This document shows, piece by piece, positions 20,528 through 28,880 of a DNA stretch of 64,000 nucleotides. The DNA is taken from positions 124,001 through 188,000 of the forward strand of contig NZ_FRCN01000001.1 of NCBI RefSeq assembly GCF_900142925.1. Direction: 5' to 3'. Positions within the stretch are counted from its first letter, which is position 1. Each line of letters opens with the position of its first letter. The notes under the pieces were generated by a model. It made no database searches. It was not told the DNA's origin and was given only the letters and a program-made list of their open reading frames with translations. A program made the translations under genes and the position numbers. This DNA comes from Chitinophaga sp. CF418. GTDB taxonomy: Bacteria > Bacteroidota > Bacteroidia > Chitinophagales > Chitinophagaceae.

Positions 20528-22129
20528 ATGTCGAACAGGAAACTGAATGTTTTTTTACCTCTCTTATTTGCAATAGTGCTTGCTTTGGGGATGTATCTGG
20601 GTCATAAAATGCCAGGAGCTAACACGGGGGCGCAAACGTTACTATTCAGCCGTGCGGGTCGCGCACCATTGCAGGAAGTCATGGACCTGCTGAAAATAAA
20701 ATACGTTGATACCTTACAGGTAGCCGATCTGCAACAGGAGGCCATTGAAGGCCTGCTCAACCACCTGGATCCTCACTCCATCTATATTCCACCGTCCAAC
20801 CTGCAAACCGTGAATGAAGACCTGGAAGGCCACTTCTCCGGCATCGGCGTGGAGTTTAATATCATAGCAGATACCGTGAATATTGTTTCCGTAGTACCAG
20901 GCGGCCCTTCAGAGACTGCCGGTGTACAATCCGGCGACAAGATTATCAAGGTAAACGACTCTCTCGTGGCTGGCAATAACATCTCCGGCGACAAGATCCG
21001 CAAAATGCTGCGTGGTCCGAAAGAATCCAAGGTAGCTGTTACCATGTTACGTCAGCAACAACTGGTCCCTGTTCAGATCATCCGCGGCGATATCCCTCTT
21101 TATAGTATAGATGCCAGCTACATGGCGGCGCCCGGGATTGGCTACATCAAGATCAGCAAATTCTCCGGTACCACCTACCAGGAGTTCATGGACGCAATGC
21201 GCAAACTGACCCAGGCGGGTATGACCAAACTGGTGATCGACCTGCGTCAGAATCCAGGTGGCTATCTCGACGCAGCTACCCGTATTGCCGACGAACTGCT
21301 CGCCGATAACAAACTGATTGTATACACCAAAGGAAAAAGCTATCCCCGCTCAGACTACCGCTGTGAAAAGCCAGGTATATTCGAGAAAGGAGAACTGGCC
21401 ATCCTCACTGACGAGGGCTCTGCCAGTGCCAGTGAGATACTTGCAGGTGCTGTACAGGAATGGGATCGTGGTACCATTATCGGCCGCCGTACCTTCGGTA
21501 AAGGCCTTGTGCAGGAACAGTTTGACCTCAGTAATGGCGGCGCCCTCCGTCTGACAGTGGCACGCTACTATCTCAATTCCGGCAGAAGTATTCAAAAATC
21601 CTACGCTAACGGCCGTGAAGCTTACGATGAGGATATTCTGAACCGTTTCAACCATGGTGAATTCGTTAACCGTGACAGCATCCACCCGCTGGATACCGTG
21701 CAGTTTAAAACTGCCAGTGGCCGCGTTGTCTATGGCGGTGGCGGTATCACTCCGGATGTCTTCATTCCTTTTGACACCAGCCGCTTCTCTAATGTGCTGA
21801 CCAGCATGTATTCCAGGAGTACTTTCAGCAACTTTGCCTATCAGTACTATAACAGCCATAGAGATGAATTCAAGCAATATAAAGATGCTACTCAGTTCAG
21901 CAACCAATACCAGGTTAGTAATGAACTTTACAGCGCTTATAAAACCTTCGCTTCGAAAGACAGTGTACGGGGAGTGGAATCGATCAATGCTCATGATGAG
22001 ACTGAGATTAAGACACGTCTGAAAGCGTTGCTGGCAAGACAGATGTGGAGTTATGCGGGGTTCTACGAGTCGCTGAATAAAGAGGATGATATGATGAAGA
22101 GGGCAGTTGAGGTGCTGAAGAAGAAATAA
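20528..22129 (+). CDS. ctpA: Carboxy-terminal processing protease, S41 family
   Basis: 533 residues. An N-terminal signal/anchor (LLFAIVLALGMYLG, about 12-25) places it in the periplasm. A PDZ domain covers about 95-180 (GHFSGIGVEF, VVPGGPSETAGVQSGDKI). The S41 core has LRQNPGGYLD and DEGSASASE, with the predicted nucleophile S300 and the general-base K325 in RRTFGKGLVQ. Such proteases trim C-termini of envelope proteins. The C-terminal 120 residues are helical and specific to the Bacteroidota form. Monocistronic, divergent from the sugar kinase. Confidence 0.93.
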   Translation: MSNRKLNVFLPLLFAIVLALGMYLGHKMPGANTGAQTLLFSRAGRAPLQEVMDLLKIKYVDTLQVADLQQEAIEGLLNHLDPHSIYIPPSNLQTVNEDLEGHFSGIGVEFNIIADTVNIVSVVPGGPSETAGVQSGDKIIKVNDSLVAGNNISGDKIRKMLRGPKESKVAVTMLRQQQLVPVQIIRGDIPLYSIDASYMAAPGIGYIKISKFSGTTYQEFMDAMRKLTQAGMTKLVIDLRQNPGGYLDAATRIADELLADNKLIVYTKGKSYPRSDYRCEKPGIFEKGELAILTDEGSASASEILAGAVQEWDRGTIIGRRTFGKGLVQEQFDLSNGGALRLTVARYYLNSGRSIQKSYANGREAYDEDILNRFNHGEFVNRDSIHPLDTVQFKTASGRVVYGGGGITPDVFIPFDTSRFSNVLTSMYSRSTFSNFAYQYYNSHRDEFKQYKDATQFSNQYQVSNELYSAYKTFASKDSVRGVESINAHDETEIKTRLKALLARQMWSYAGFYESLNKEDDMMKRAVEVLKKK

Positions 22130-22148
22130 AAGAATTAATTGTTTTTAT

Positions 22149-22181
22149 AAGCCATCTGGATGTACTCCGGATGGCTTTTTT
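22149..22181 (+). terminator. Terminator of ctpA
   Basis: AAGCCATC-GGA / TCC-GATGGCTT stem followed by T6, 20 bases after the stop. Confidence 0.85.
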
Positions 22182-22342
22182 AGTTTATATACTATTTACG
22201 CTAAGTAGCCCGGTTTCAGTATGGGATGGCGGTCGGCGCCTCTCTGAAAGGCTATTAAGCGTTGTCAATCGAATAGGATTTTGAATACCGGGAACTCAAT
22301 AATTATCAGCAATGAAGGAACCGCACCCCGACAGACAGGCAT

Positions 22343-22372
22343 AAAAAAAACCGCCTCGTTTACACGAGACGG
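22343..22372 (-). terminator. Terminator of the small lipoprotein gene
   Basis: CCG-CTCG / CGAG-CGG stem; an eight-A run on the left reads as T8 after the stem on the minus strand. Confidence 0.8.
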
Positions 22373-22394
22373 CCAATAATTCTTACAAAACAGA

Positions 22395-22613
22395 TTAGTG
22401 TTTTGCTTCTGCAGCAGGAGCAGCAGCAGTTGTATCAGCAGCTGGAGCAGCAGCAGAATCAGTAGTAACAGCAGCAGAATCAACAGCTGGAGTTGCAGCA
22501 ACTGTATCAACAGCTGGAGTTGCAGTAGAATCTGCAGTTGTAGTAGAAGCACCACCGCCGCAAGCTACGAAGAACATGCTAGTAGCAACTGCGAAGAAGA
22601 ATAATTTTTTCAT
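22395..22613 (-). CDS. Small low-complexity lipoprotein
   Basis: 72 residues. MKKLFFFAVATSMFFVAC is a lipoprotein signal with the lipidated Cys at 18, followed by GGG. The mature part is almost only Ala, Thr, Pro, Val, Asp and Ser, built from imperfect repeats such as TPAVDTVAATPAVDSA. Such a chain should be disordered. The encoding DNA is itself repetitive (recurrent CAGCTGGAGTTGCAG-like units), which makes length changes by slippage likely. It has its own terminator. The function is unknown; a surface or periplasmic spacer is a guess. Confidence 0.8.
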   Translation of the reverse strand: MKKLFFFAVATSMFFVACGGGASTTTADSTATPAVDTVAATPAVDSAAVTTDSAAAPAADTTAAAPAAEAKH

Positions 22614-22692
22614 GCTTTAGTTTGTTTTTAAAGATGCGCAAAGGTATAGTTATTTTTAAATATAGAACAACATCTATATCAAAATTTTACCT

Positions 22693-24018
22693 TTATTTCT
22701 TCCTGAAGAACAGTTTCAACGGCACTCCCTCAAAATCAAAGTTGCTACGGAGCTGATTTTCAAGGTAATTCCTGTATGGTTGCTTCACATCATCCGGCAG
22801 ATTACAGAAGAATGCAAATGCTGGCGTAAACGTCGGAAGTTGAGTTACATACTTGATTTTGATAGGAATACCTCTCACTACCGGCGGATGGAAATTCTCT
22901 ATCGCCTTCAGCATCACCTCATTCAACTTGGAAGTCTGCACTTTACGCTTACGGTTATCATATACACGCAGGGCCTCTTCTATCGCCTTGAAAATACGCT
23001 GTTTCTCTGTTACAGAGGTGAATATGATCGGTACATCAGAGAATGGCGCCAGACGACTTTTCAGGTCTTTTTCATAATCCCTTGCCGTATTGGTGCTTTT
23101 ATCTTCGATCAGGTCCCATTTATTCACTAATACAACCAGGCCTTTTCCTTTACGGCCAGCCAGGCTGAAAATGCTCAGGTCCTGTGCAGTAACGCCTTTG
23201 GCGGCGTCGAGCAACAACAGGCAGACATCCGCTTCGTCCATCGCCTTGATAGCGCGGATTACGGAATAAAACTCCAGATCTTCCTGTACTTTGTTCTTAC
23301 GGCGCAAACCGGCAGTATCGATCAGGATAAAGTCCTTCTGGAACATTTTATAGTGCGTGTGGATCGTATCGCGCGTAGTACCGGGAATGTCGGACACAAT
23401 ATTCCGCTCCTCTCCGATCAGTGCATTCAGCAGGGATGATTTACCCACATTCGGCTGACCGATAATTGCGATCTTCGGCAGTTCTGCCGCTTCCTGCGCC
23501 GCTTCCAGCGTTTCATCATCTTCGGGGATCTTGCTGGTTATCTCGTCCAGCAATTCACCACTGCCGCTACCACTCATGGAAGACATGAAAAATATGTTTT
23601 CAAACCCGAGGCTGTAGAACTCTGTTGCTTCCAGCTGACGGGTACTGTTGTCCACTTTATTTACCACCAGTATCACCGGTTTAGAAGAGCGCCGTAATAT
23701 ATTCGCCATATCCTCATCCAGGTCGGTAATACCCGTAGCCACATCACACATGAACAGCAGGAGGTTAGCCTCCTCCATTGCTATTTGTACCTGTTTGCGT
23801 ATCTCACGCTCGAAAATATCTTCACTTCTGGATACAAAACCACCGGTATCAATCACGTTGAACGATTTTCCGTTCCAGTCCGCAACACCATATTGCCTGT
23901 CACGCGTAACACCGCTCACGTCATCGACGATGGCTTTACGCTGCTCCAGCAAACGGTTGAACAGGGTAGATTTACCCACATTTGGACGACCGACGATTGC
24001 TACTGTAAATCCTGCCAT
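22693..24018 (-). CDS. der: Ribosome biogenesis GTPase Der (EngA)
   Basis: Tandem-GTPase factor for maturation of the 50S subunit. G1 loops GRPNVGKST (10-18) and GQPNVGKSS (near 186-194), G3 motifs DTGG and DTAG, and NKVD and NKWD are all present, followed by a C-terminal KH-like domain ending in LFFRKK. 441 residues is the usual length. It lies 12 bases downstream of era, so the two ribosome-assembly GTPases form one unit. Confidence 0.96.
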   Translation of the reverse strand: MAGFTVAIVGRPNVGKSTLFNRLLEQRKAIVDDVSGVTRDRQYGVADWNGKSFNVIDTGGFVSRSEDIFEREIRKQVQIAMEEANLLLFMCDVATGITDLDEDMANILRRSSKPVILVVNKVDNSTRQLEATEFYSLGFENIFFMSSMSGSGSGELLDEITSKIPEDDETLEAAQEAAELPKIAIIGQPNVGKSSLLNALIGEERNIVSDIPGTTRDTIHTHYKMFQKDFILIDTAGLRRKNKVQEDLEFYSVIRAIKAMDEADVCLLLLDAAKGVTAQDLSIFSLAGRKGKGLVVLVNKWDLIEDKSTNTARDYEKDLKSRLAPFSDVPIIFTSVTEKQRIFKAIEEALRVYDNRKRKVQTSKLNEVMLKAIENFHPPVVRGIPIKIKYVTQLPTFTPAFAFFCNLPDDVKQPYRNYLENQLRSNFDFEGVPLKLFFRKK

Positions 24019-24030
24019 AACTAAATAAAA

Positions 24031-24900
24031 TTAATAACCGTATTCCCTTAAATAAATATCATTATCCCGCCACTTGCTGCGCACTTTCACAAATAGTTCA
24101 AGGAACACTTTCTGACCCACAAATTTCTCGATATCCTGGCGGGCCAGCGTACCGATCTTTTTAATGGAAGCCCCTTTGTCTCCCAGGATGATCGCTTTCT
24201 GCGTCTCACGCGTCACAATGATCTCTGCTGAGATCTTGATCAGTGTGTTCTTCTCCTGGTACTGCGTAACAATTACCGCAGTATGATAAGGGATCTCTTC
24301 GTCAAACAGGTGAAATATCTTTTCCCGGACGATCTCGGCTACAAAGAAACGTGTAGACTTATCGGTTAACGTATCTTCCGGATAGAAGGGGTCGCTTTCG
24401 GGGAGCAGGGATACCACAGTTTCCAGCAATGCCGGGATACCTTTTCCCTGCATGGCGGAGATCACTACCACTTTTTCTGCCTTCCCCCACTCTTCGCATT
24501 TTTTTACCAATGCTTCCAGCTCATCTTTCATCAGGAGATCCGACTTGTTGATCACCAGAATGCTGCGGGCTTTTAGTTTCAGCGATCCGAACAGCTCCAG
24601 GTTCTCCTCCAGGTTCTCCTTGGCATCCATGAGCAACATGGCTACGTCGGCATCTTCCAGCGCTGACTTAACAGCTCCCATCATTTTTTCGTGCAGCCGG
24701 TAACGGGGATCGATAATACCCGGCGTATCAGAGAATACGATCTGATATTCCGGTGTGGTCACTATTCCCGTAATGCGGTGCCTGGTTGTCTGTACCTTCG
24801 GAGATACAATGGCGAGCTTTTCGCCCACCAGCGCGTTCATCAGGGTACTTTTCCCTGCATTGGCCTTACCGAAGATATTTACGAAACCAGCTTTATGCAT
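24031..24900 (-). CDS. era: GTPase Era
   Basis: Binds 16S rRNA and assists 30S assembly. G1 GKANAGKST, DTPG and NKSD motifs are followed by a C-terminal KH domain with ILGDKGASIKKIGTLARQDIE. The start is the ATG at 24900 (289 residues, MHKAGFVNIFGK); a TTG two codons upstream is less likely. Upstream of der in the same operon. Confidence 0.95.
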   Translation of the reverse strand: MHKAGFVNIFGKANAGKSTLMNALVGEKLAIVSPKVQTTRHRITGIVTTPEYQIVFSDTPGIIDPRYRLHEKMMGAVKSALEDADVAMLLMDAKENLEENLELFGSLKLKARSILVINKSDLLMKDELEALVKKCEEWGKAEKVVVISAMQGKGIPALLETVVSLLPESDPFYPEDTLTDKSTRFFVAEIVREKIFHLFDEEIPYHTAVIVTQYQEKNTLIKISAEIIVTRETQKAIILGDKGASIKKIGTLARQDIEKFVGQKVFLELFVKVRSKWRDNDIYLREYGY

Positions 24901-24930
24901 GCACAACGAATTTCCTTAACTTCCTGAAAT

Positions 24931-24959
24931 AAAAAAAGCCGAATCACTTCGGCCTTTTT
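24931..24959. terminator. Terminator after tRNA-fMet
   Basis: GCCGAA-TCA-C-TTCGGC hairpin with an A7 run on the left (T7 on the minus strand) and T5 on the right. It separates the tRNA gene from era. Confidence 0.8.
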
Positions 24960-24972
24960 GTTTTGTTTTTAG

Positions 24973-25044
<72 letters not shown>

Positions 25045-25450
25045 ATGAGGGTGCAAAGATAGGATTAAAATCATTCTCGCCAAATCTTTTTCGGAAAAAT
25101 CAGAAAAAGATTGAAAAAAAAGCGCCCGCGCTCCCTTTTAAAATTCACATAAAATGCTTTACAGCAAACAATTTCAACATCCTTAGGCGGCTACGTTCGC
25201 TAGTCCCAAAAAATATTGCCCGTTACCGGTTGGTTTAAACCGGTAAACATTTCAACACCTCCGGCTGCCACGTCCGCTACTACCACAAGCATGTTGCAGG
25301 TCATTAGCCTGGACAGAAAATGCTCCCCTTTCGCCAATGTCAGCTGCCACCATCAACATGTTGAACATTTCCTGTTGACTTAAATAGAAAACATTCAGGA
25401 GCCCTGGTCTGTACGTCTGTCCAACTGCCCCGCCAGCATCGGCACATTAC
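25045..25450. other. 406-base intergenic stretch with imperfect direct repeats
   Basis: No convincing gene. Two related segments occur at about 25171-25202 and 25249-25280, sharing ATTTCAACA, CGGCT-CACGT/TACGT and CCGCTA/TCGCTA. An 8-bp inverted repeat TACCGGTT / AACCGGTA lies between them. It could be decayed intergenic repeats or remnants of an RNA element; nothing more can be supported. Confidence 0.4.
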
Positions 25451-25843
25451 CTAAAAGGGCAAATCGTCAGAAACATCGCCATCATCGCTTACAGCCTCCT
25501 CTCCATCCATTTCCCTCCTGCCACTTCCACGAGGGCTGGAAAGTAACTGTAAAGTGCCTACCCGCAACCGAAGCGTCGATACCTGTTCTCCCTGACTATT
25601 CACGTACACCTCCGCAGATGGAGTTCCATCCACATATACGCGTGTACCTTTCGTAAGATAAGGCCCCACTTTTTCCCGCTCCCAATAGGAGCAGTCTACC
25701 CAGATGGTCTTTTCCTGCATTACGCCTTCCTTATTTGTGTAACGCTCCGTGTGCGCGATACGAAAGCTGAGTACGCTTTTGCTACTCACATGCCGCTGAA
25801 CTGCATCATGTCCCAGATGCCCGATTAATTGTAGTCTGATCAT
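25451..25843 (-). CDS. ssb: Single-stranded DNA-binding protein
   Basis: 130 residues with the OB-fold of SSB: MIRLQLIGHLGHDA at the start, FRIAHTERYTNKEG, WVDCSYWEREK, and YVDGTPSAEVYV. The C-terminus is the acidic tip DDLPF, which recruits repair and replication proteins. The linker is short. It may be a second SSB rather than the main replication copy, because the core diverges from the usual N-terminus (MRGVNKVILIG-like) of the main protein. Confidence 0.85.
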   Translation of the reverse strand: MIRLQLIGHLGHDAVQRHVSSKSVLSFRIAHTERYTNKEGVMQEKTIWVDCSYWEREKVGPYLTKGTRVYVDGTPSAEVYVNSQGEQVSTLRLRVGTLQLLSSPRGSGRREMDGEEAVSDDGDVSDDLPF

Positions 25844-25974
25844 TACAGATTCAATTTGGTTAACGATAAAAAAAGTTCAGGGAGGATTCAATTTGTGAGA
25901 GATGTATAATGAATGGAAATTATACATTTTCTTTCATTGTGAAAAATATTTTCTCTTTTTAATCAAAGCAGCTA

Positions 25975-25982
25975 TAACTTTG
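25975..25982 (+). promoter_or_regulatory. -7 promoter box upstream of the TPP riboswitch
   Basis: TAACTTTG matches TAnnTTTG exactly. A clear -33 element at the right distance is not seen. Transcription would begin about 45 bases before the riboswitch aptamer. Confidence 0.5.
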
Positions 25983-26038
25983 TTCCCGGAAACAGGAGTG
26001 CGTACTGGCGCAAATTAATATTCAAAACTCCCGGTTTC

Positions 26039-26112
26039 ACCTCGGGGTGCCTTACTATCAGGCTGAGATCAGACCCGTTGAACCTGACCAGGTAATGCTG
26101 TTTAGGAAAGGT
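26039..26112 (+). promoter_or_regulatory. TPP (THI-box) riboswitch
   Basis: The conserved THI-box elements are in order: CGGGGTGC (26043-26050), CTGAGA (26063-26068), ACCCG (26073-26077), AACCTGA (26081-26087), GGTAATGCTG (26091-26100). P1 can be closed by ACCT (26039-26042) with AGGT (26109-26112). Downstream, GGTAAG (26110-26115), which overlaps the 3' side of P1, can instead pair with CTTACC (26130-26135), and ACAATCT (26119-26125) can pair with AGATTGT (26157-26163). These exclusive pairings are a plausible expression platform. The start codon is at 26188. Confidence 0.92.
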
Positions 26113-26187
26113 AAGCGAACAATCTCTTCCTTACCCGCATATTGAAAGAAAGCTACAGATTGTAAGCTATTAAATCGTCATAGTCCC

Positions 26188-28563
26188 ATGAGACAACTTT
26201 TATTTCTTTTGCTGCTTTGCAGCTTAAGTACTGTGCACGCGCAAACTGTGCTGACAGGAACAGTTACCGACAAGAACAGTGGTAAACCGCTGCAGGGCGT
26301 GTCTGTAAGTATCCCTTCCACTAATAATGGCGTTCATACCGATGCCAGCGGTCAATACCGTTTTACTATTTCTTCAAAAGGACAATACACCTTACAGGCC
26401 ACTTATCTCGGTTTTAAAACATTTACGACAACTATCAGCGCCAACGGCAGCAGCATTCAGACAGACATCTCCCTGGAAGAAACAGGGCTGTTTGTGAAAC
26501 CCGTTGAGATCACCAGCCTGCGTGCAGGTGAACACTCTCCCTTCACACAGTCCACAGTGACTGCTGAGGACATCAAAAAGCAAAACCTCGGACAGGACCT
26601 TCCACTGCTGCTCAATCAACAACCAGGCGTAGTAACAAATTCCGATGCCGGAACAGGTATCGGTTATACCGGTATCCGTGTGAGAGGTTCTGATATTACA
26701 CGTATCAATGTCACTGCAAACGGTATCCCTATCAATGATGCCGAATCACAGGGTACTTTCTTCGTAAACATGCCTGACTTCGCATCTTCTGTCAGCAGTA
26801 TACAACTGCAACGTGGTGTAGGTACTTCCACCAACGGGGCCGGCGCTTTCGGCGCTTCTCTCAATCTCAGCACCAACGATTTCAGGGATAAAGCCTATGG
26901 TGAAATCAGCAACAGTTACGGTTCTTTCAATTCCTGGAAACATACGGTGAAAGCAGGTTCCGGCTTGATCAATGACCACTTCACCATCGATGCCAGACTG
27001 TCCAAGATCTCTTCAGATGGCTATATAGACCGCGCATCGTCTGATCTGCGCTCCTTCTATACTTCTGCTGCCTATATTTCCAAAAACACCGCTATCCGCC
27101 TCAATGTATTTTCCGGTAAAGAAAAGACCTACCAGGCATGGAACGGCGTACCGTTTGATTCACTGAAAACACATCGTACATACAACTCTGCCGGACAACG
27201 TTCTGACGGTTCTTACTACGATAATGAAACAGATAACTATCAGCAGGACCATTACCAGCTGTTCCTGAACCAATCCCTCAGCCCAAGACTCGATTTTAAC
27301 GTTGCGGCACACTATACCCGCGGCAGGGGGTATTATGAACAGTATAGGGAAGCAGAAGCATTTGCTGACTATGGTATCGCTGATCCTGTTATCAACGGCG
27401 CACCTGTAACAAAAACAGATCTTATCAGACAACTCTGGCTGGATAATAATTTCTACGGTGGCATCTTCTCTGTCAACTATAAAGGCGATAAACTGAACTG
27501 GAGTCTGGGAGGCGGATGGAACCGCTATGAGGGCAGCCATTTCGGCAAGATCATCTGGGCGCAATATGCCATAGATAAAGATCACAGGTATTACGACAAC
27601 GACGCTTTCAAACGCGATCTGAACATATACTGGAAAGGCGAATACAAACTCACGACAGCTCTCCGCCTGTTTGCTGATCTGCAATACCGCACGGTGAAAT
27701 ACAATATCGATGGGTTTGACGATAATCCTCACCTCATACAACACAACGACTATAACTTCTTCAATCCGAAAGCAGGTATCTCCTATACGCTGGATGCCCG
27801 CCAGGAAGTATATGCTTCCTTCGCTGTGGGTAATAAAGAGCCCAACCGTGACGACTTTGAAGCTGGTGTGAACAATACACCCAAACACGAAACACTGCGT
27901 GATGTGGAAGCAGGATATTCTTATCACGGCAGTAACCTGGTATTACAGGCTAATGCGTACTACATGAACTACAAAAACCAGCTGGTGCAAACCGGTCAGC
28001 TGAATGATGTAGGCGCCTATACCCGTACCAATATTCCCAAGAGCTACCGCGCAGGTGTAGAGCTACAGGCCAGTACAAGACTGGGACATCTCTTCACACT
28101 CTCAGCCAATGCTGCCCTGAGCCGTAACAAAGTAAAAGACTTCAGGAATTTCGTTGACAACTGGAATACCGGCCTGCAGGATACTGTTTCTTTCAACAAC
28201 AGCAATATTGCTTTCTCCCCTTCTTTTGTAGGCGGTTATACTTTAACCGCAAAGCCAGTCAGGAACCTGGAAATAAGCCTCCTGGGCAAGTATGTAAGCA
28301 GACAGTACCTGGATAATACCAGCACAAAAGAACGCAGCCTGGACGGCTATTATACGAACGATCTCCGCATTAACTATGTAATACCGCAACCGCTGTTTAA
28401 AGAGCTCGGTTTACAGTTCATGCTAAACAATATCTGGAATAAGAAGTACTCACCCAACGGTTGGACCTACGCATATAAAGAAGACGGGACCGAAAAATCG
28501 ACGAACGGATATTATCCGATGGCTGGTACCAATTTCTTCGCTGGCATCAATATAGCCTTCTAA
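26188..28563 (+). CDS. TonB-dependent outer-membrane receptor, predicted thiamin/TPP importer
   Basis: 791 residues. Signal peptide ending near residue 19 (STVHA-Q), then a carboxypeptidase-regulatory-like domain (about 22-100, VLTGTVTDKNSGKPLQGVSVSI), a plug domain (about 115-225, with QPGVVTNSDAGTGIGYTGIRVRG), and a 22-strand barrel ending in aromatic FFAGINIAF. The TPP riboswitch immediately upstream predicts that the substrate is thiamin or a precursor; THI-box-controlled outer-membrane receptors are known in Bacteroidota from comparative genomics. No thiamin biosynthesis genes are next to it, so it acts alone here. Confidence 0.88.
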   Translation: MRQLLFLLLLCSLSTVHAQTVLTGTVTDKNSGKPLQGVSVSIPSTNNGVHTDASGQYRFTISSKGQYTLQATYLGFKTFTTTISANGSSIQTDISLEETGLFVKPVEITSLRAGEHSPFTQSTVTAEDIKKQNLGQDLPLLLNQQPGVVTNSDAGTGIGYTGIRVRGSDITRINVTANGIPINDAESQGTFFVNMPDFASSVSSIQLQRGVGTSTNGAGAFGASLNLSTNDFRDKAYGEISNSYGSFNSWKHTVKAGSGLINDHFTIDARLSKISSDGYIDRASSDLRSFYTSAAYISKNTAIRLNVFSGKEKTYQAWNGVPFDSLKTHRTYNSAGQRSDGSYYDNETDNYQQDHYQLFLNQSLSPRLDFNVAAHYTRGRGYYEQYREAEAFADYGIADPVINGAPVTKTDLIRQLWLDNNFYGGIFSVNYKGDKLNWSLGGGWNRYEGSHFGKIIWAQYAIDKDHRYYDNDAFKRDLNIYWKGEYKLTTALRLFADLQYRTVKYNIDGFDDNPHLIQHNDYNFFNPKAGISYTLDARQEVYASFAVGNKEPNRDDFEAGVNNTPKHETLRDVEAGYSYHGSNLVLQANAYYMNYKNQLVQTGQLNDVGAYTRTNIPKSYRAGVELQASTRLGHLFTLSANAALSRNKVKDFRNFVDNWNTGLQDTVSFNNSNIAFSPSFVGGYTLTAKPVRNLEISLLGKYVSRQYLDNTSTKERSLDGYYTNDLRINYVIPQPLFKELGLQFMLNNIWNKKYSPNGWTYAYKEDGTEKSTNGYYPMAGTNFFAGINIAF

Positions 28564-28579
28564 AATAGCTTTAAAATAG

Positions 28580-28610
28580 AAAAGGGCTGGCTCATGGGCT
28601 GGCCCTTTTT
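28580..28610 (+). terminator. Terminator of the thiamin receptor gene
   Basis: AAAGGGC / GCCCTTT stem ending in T5, 17 bases after the stop. The remaining bases to 28880 hold no visible gene. Confidence 0.75.
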
Positions 28611-28880
28611 GTTTCCATCGTCCATGACCCAGAAAATGAATTTACCTATATAGTACTATTTTTTCTTATATTGCCTGAAAATCACACCTATACCTTCGAG
28701 GGGACATTGCATGAGACTTATACCTGGTTATCCATGACCATAACTGTTCACACGATCTGGCAGTGCATTCAAACATAATGCCCTGCAATTCATAGCAAAT
28801 CACCTTTCAGACCGGTACAGGTCCTGTACGTCACAAATTTCAAACCTACACCTCGTAGTTGCACTTTTAAACACTTACAA

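Noticed and set aside
22265..22555. A Leu/Gln-rich frame overlapping the small lipoprotein gene
   Set aside because: It is another reading frame of the same repetitive DNA; the lipoprotein frame has a proper signal peptide, lipobox and terminator.
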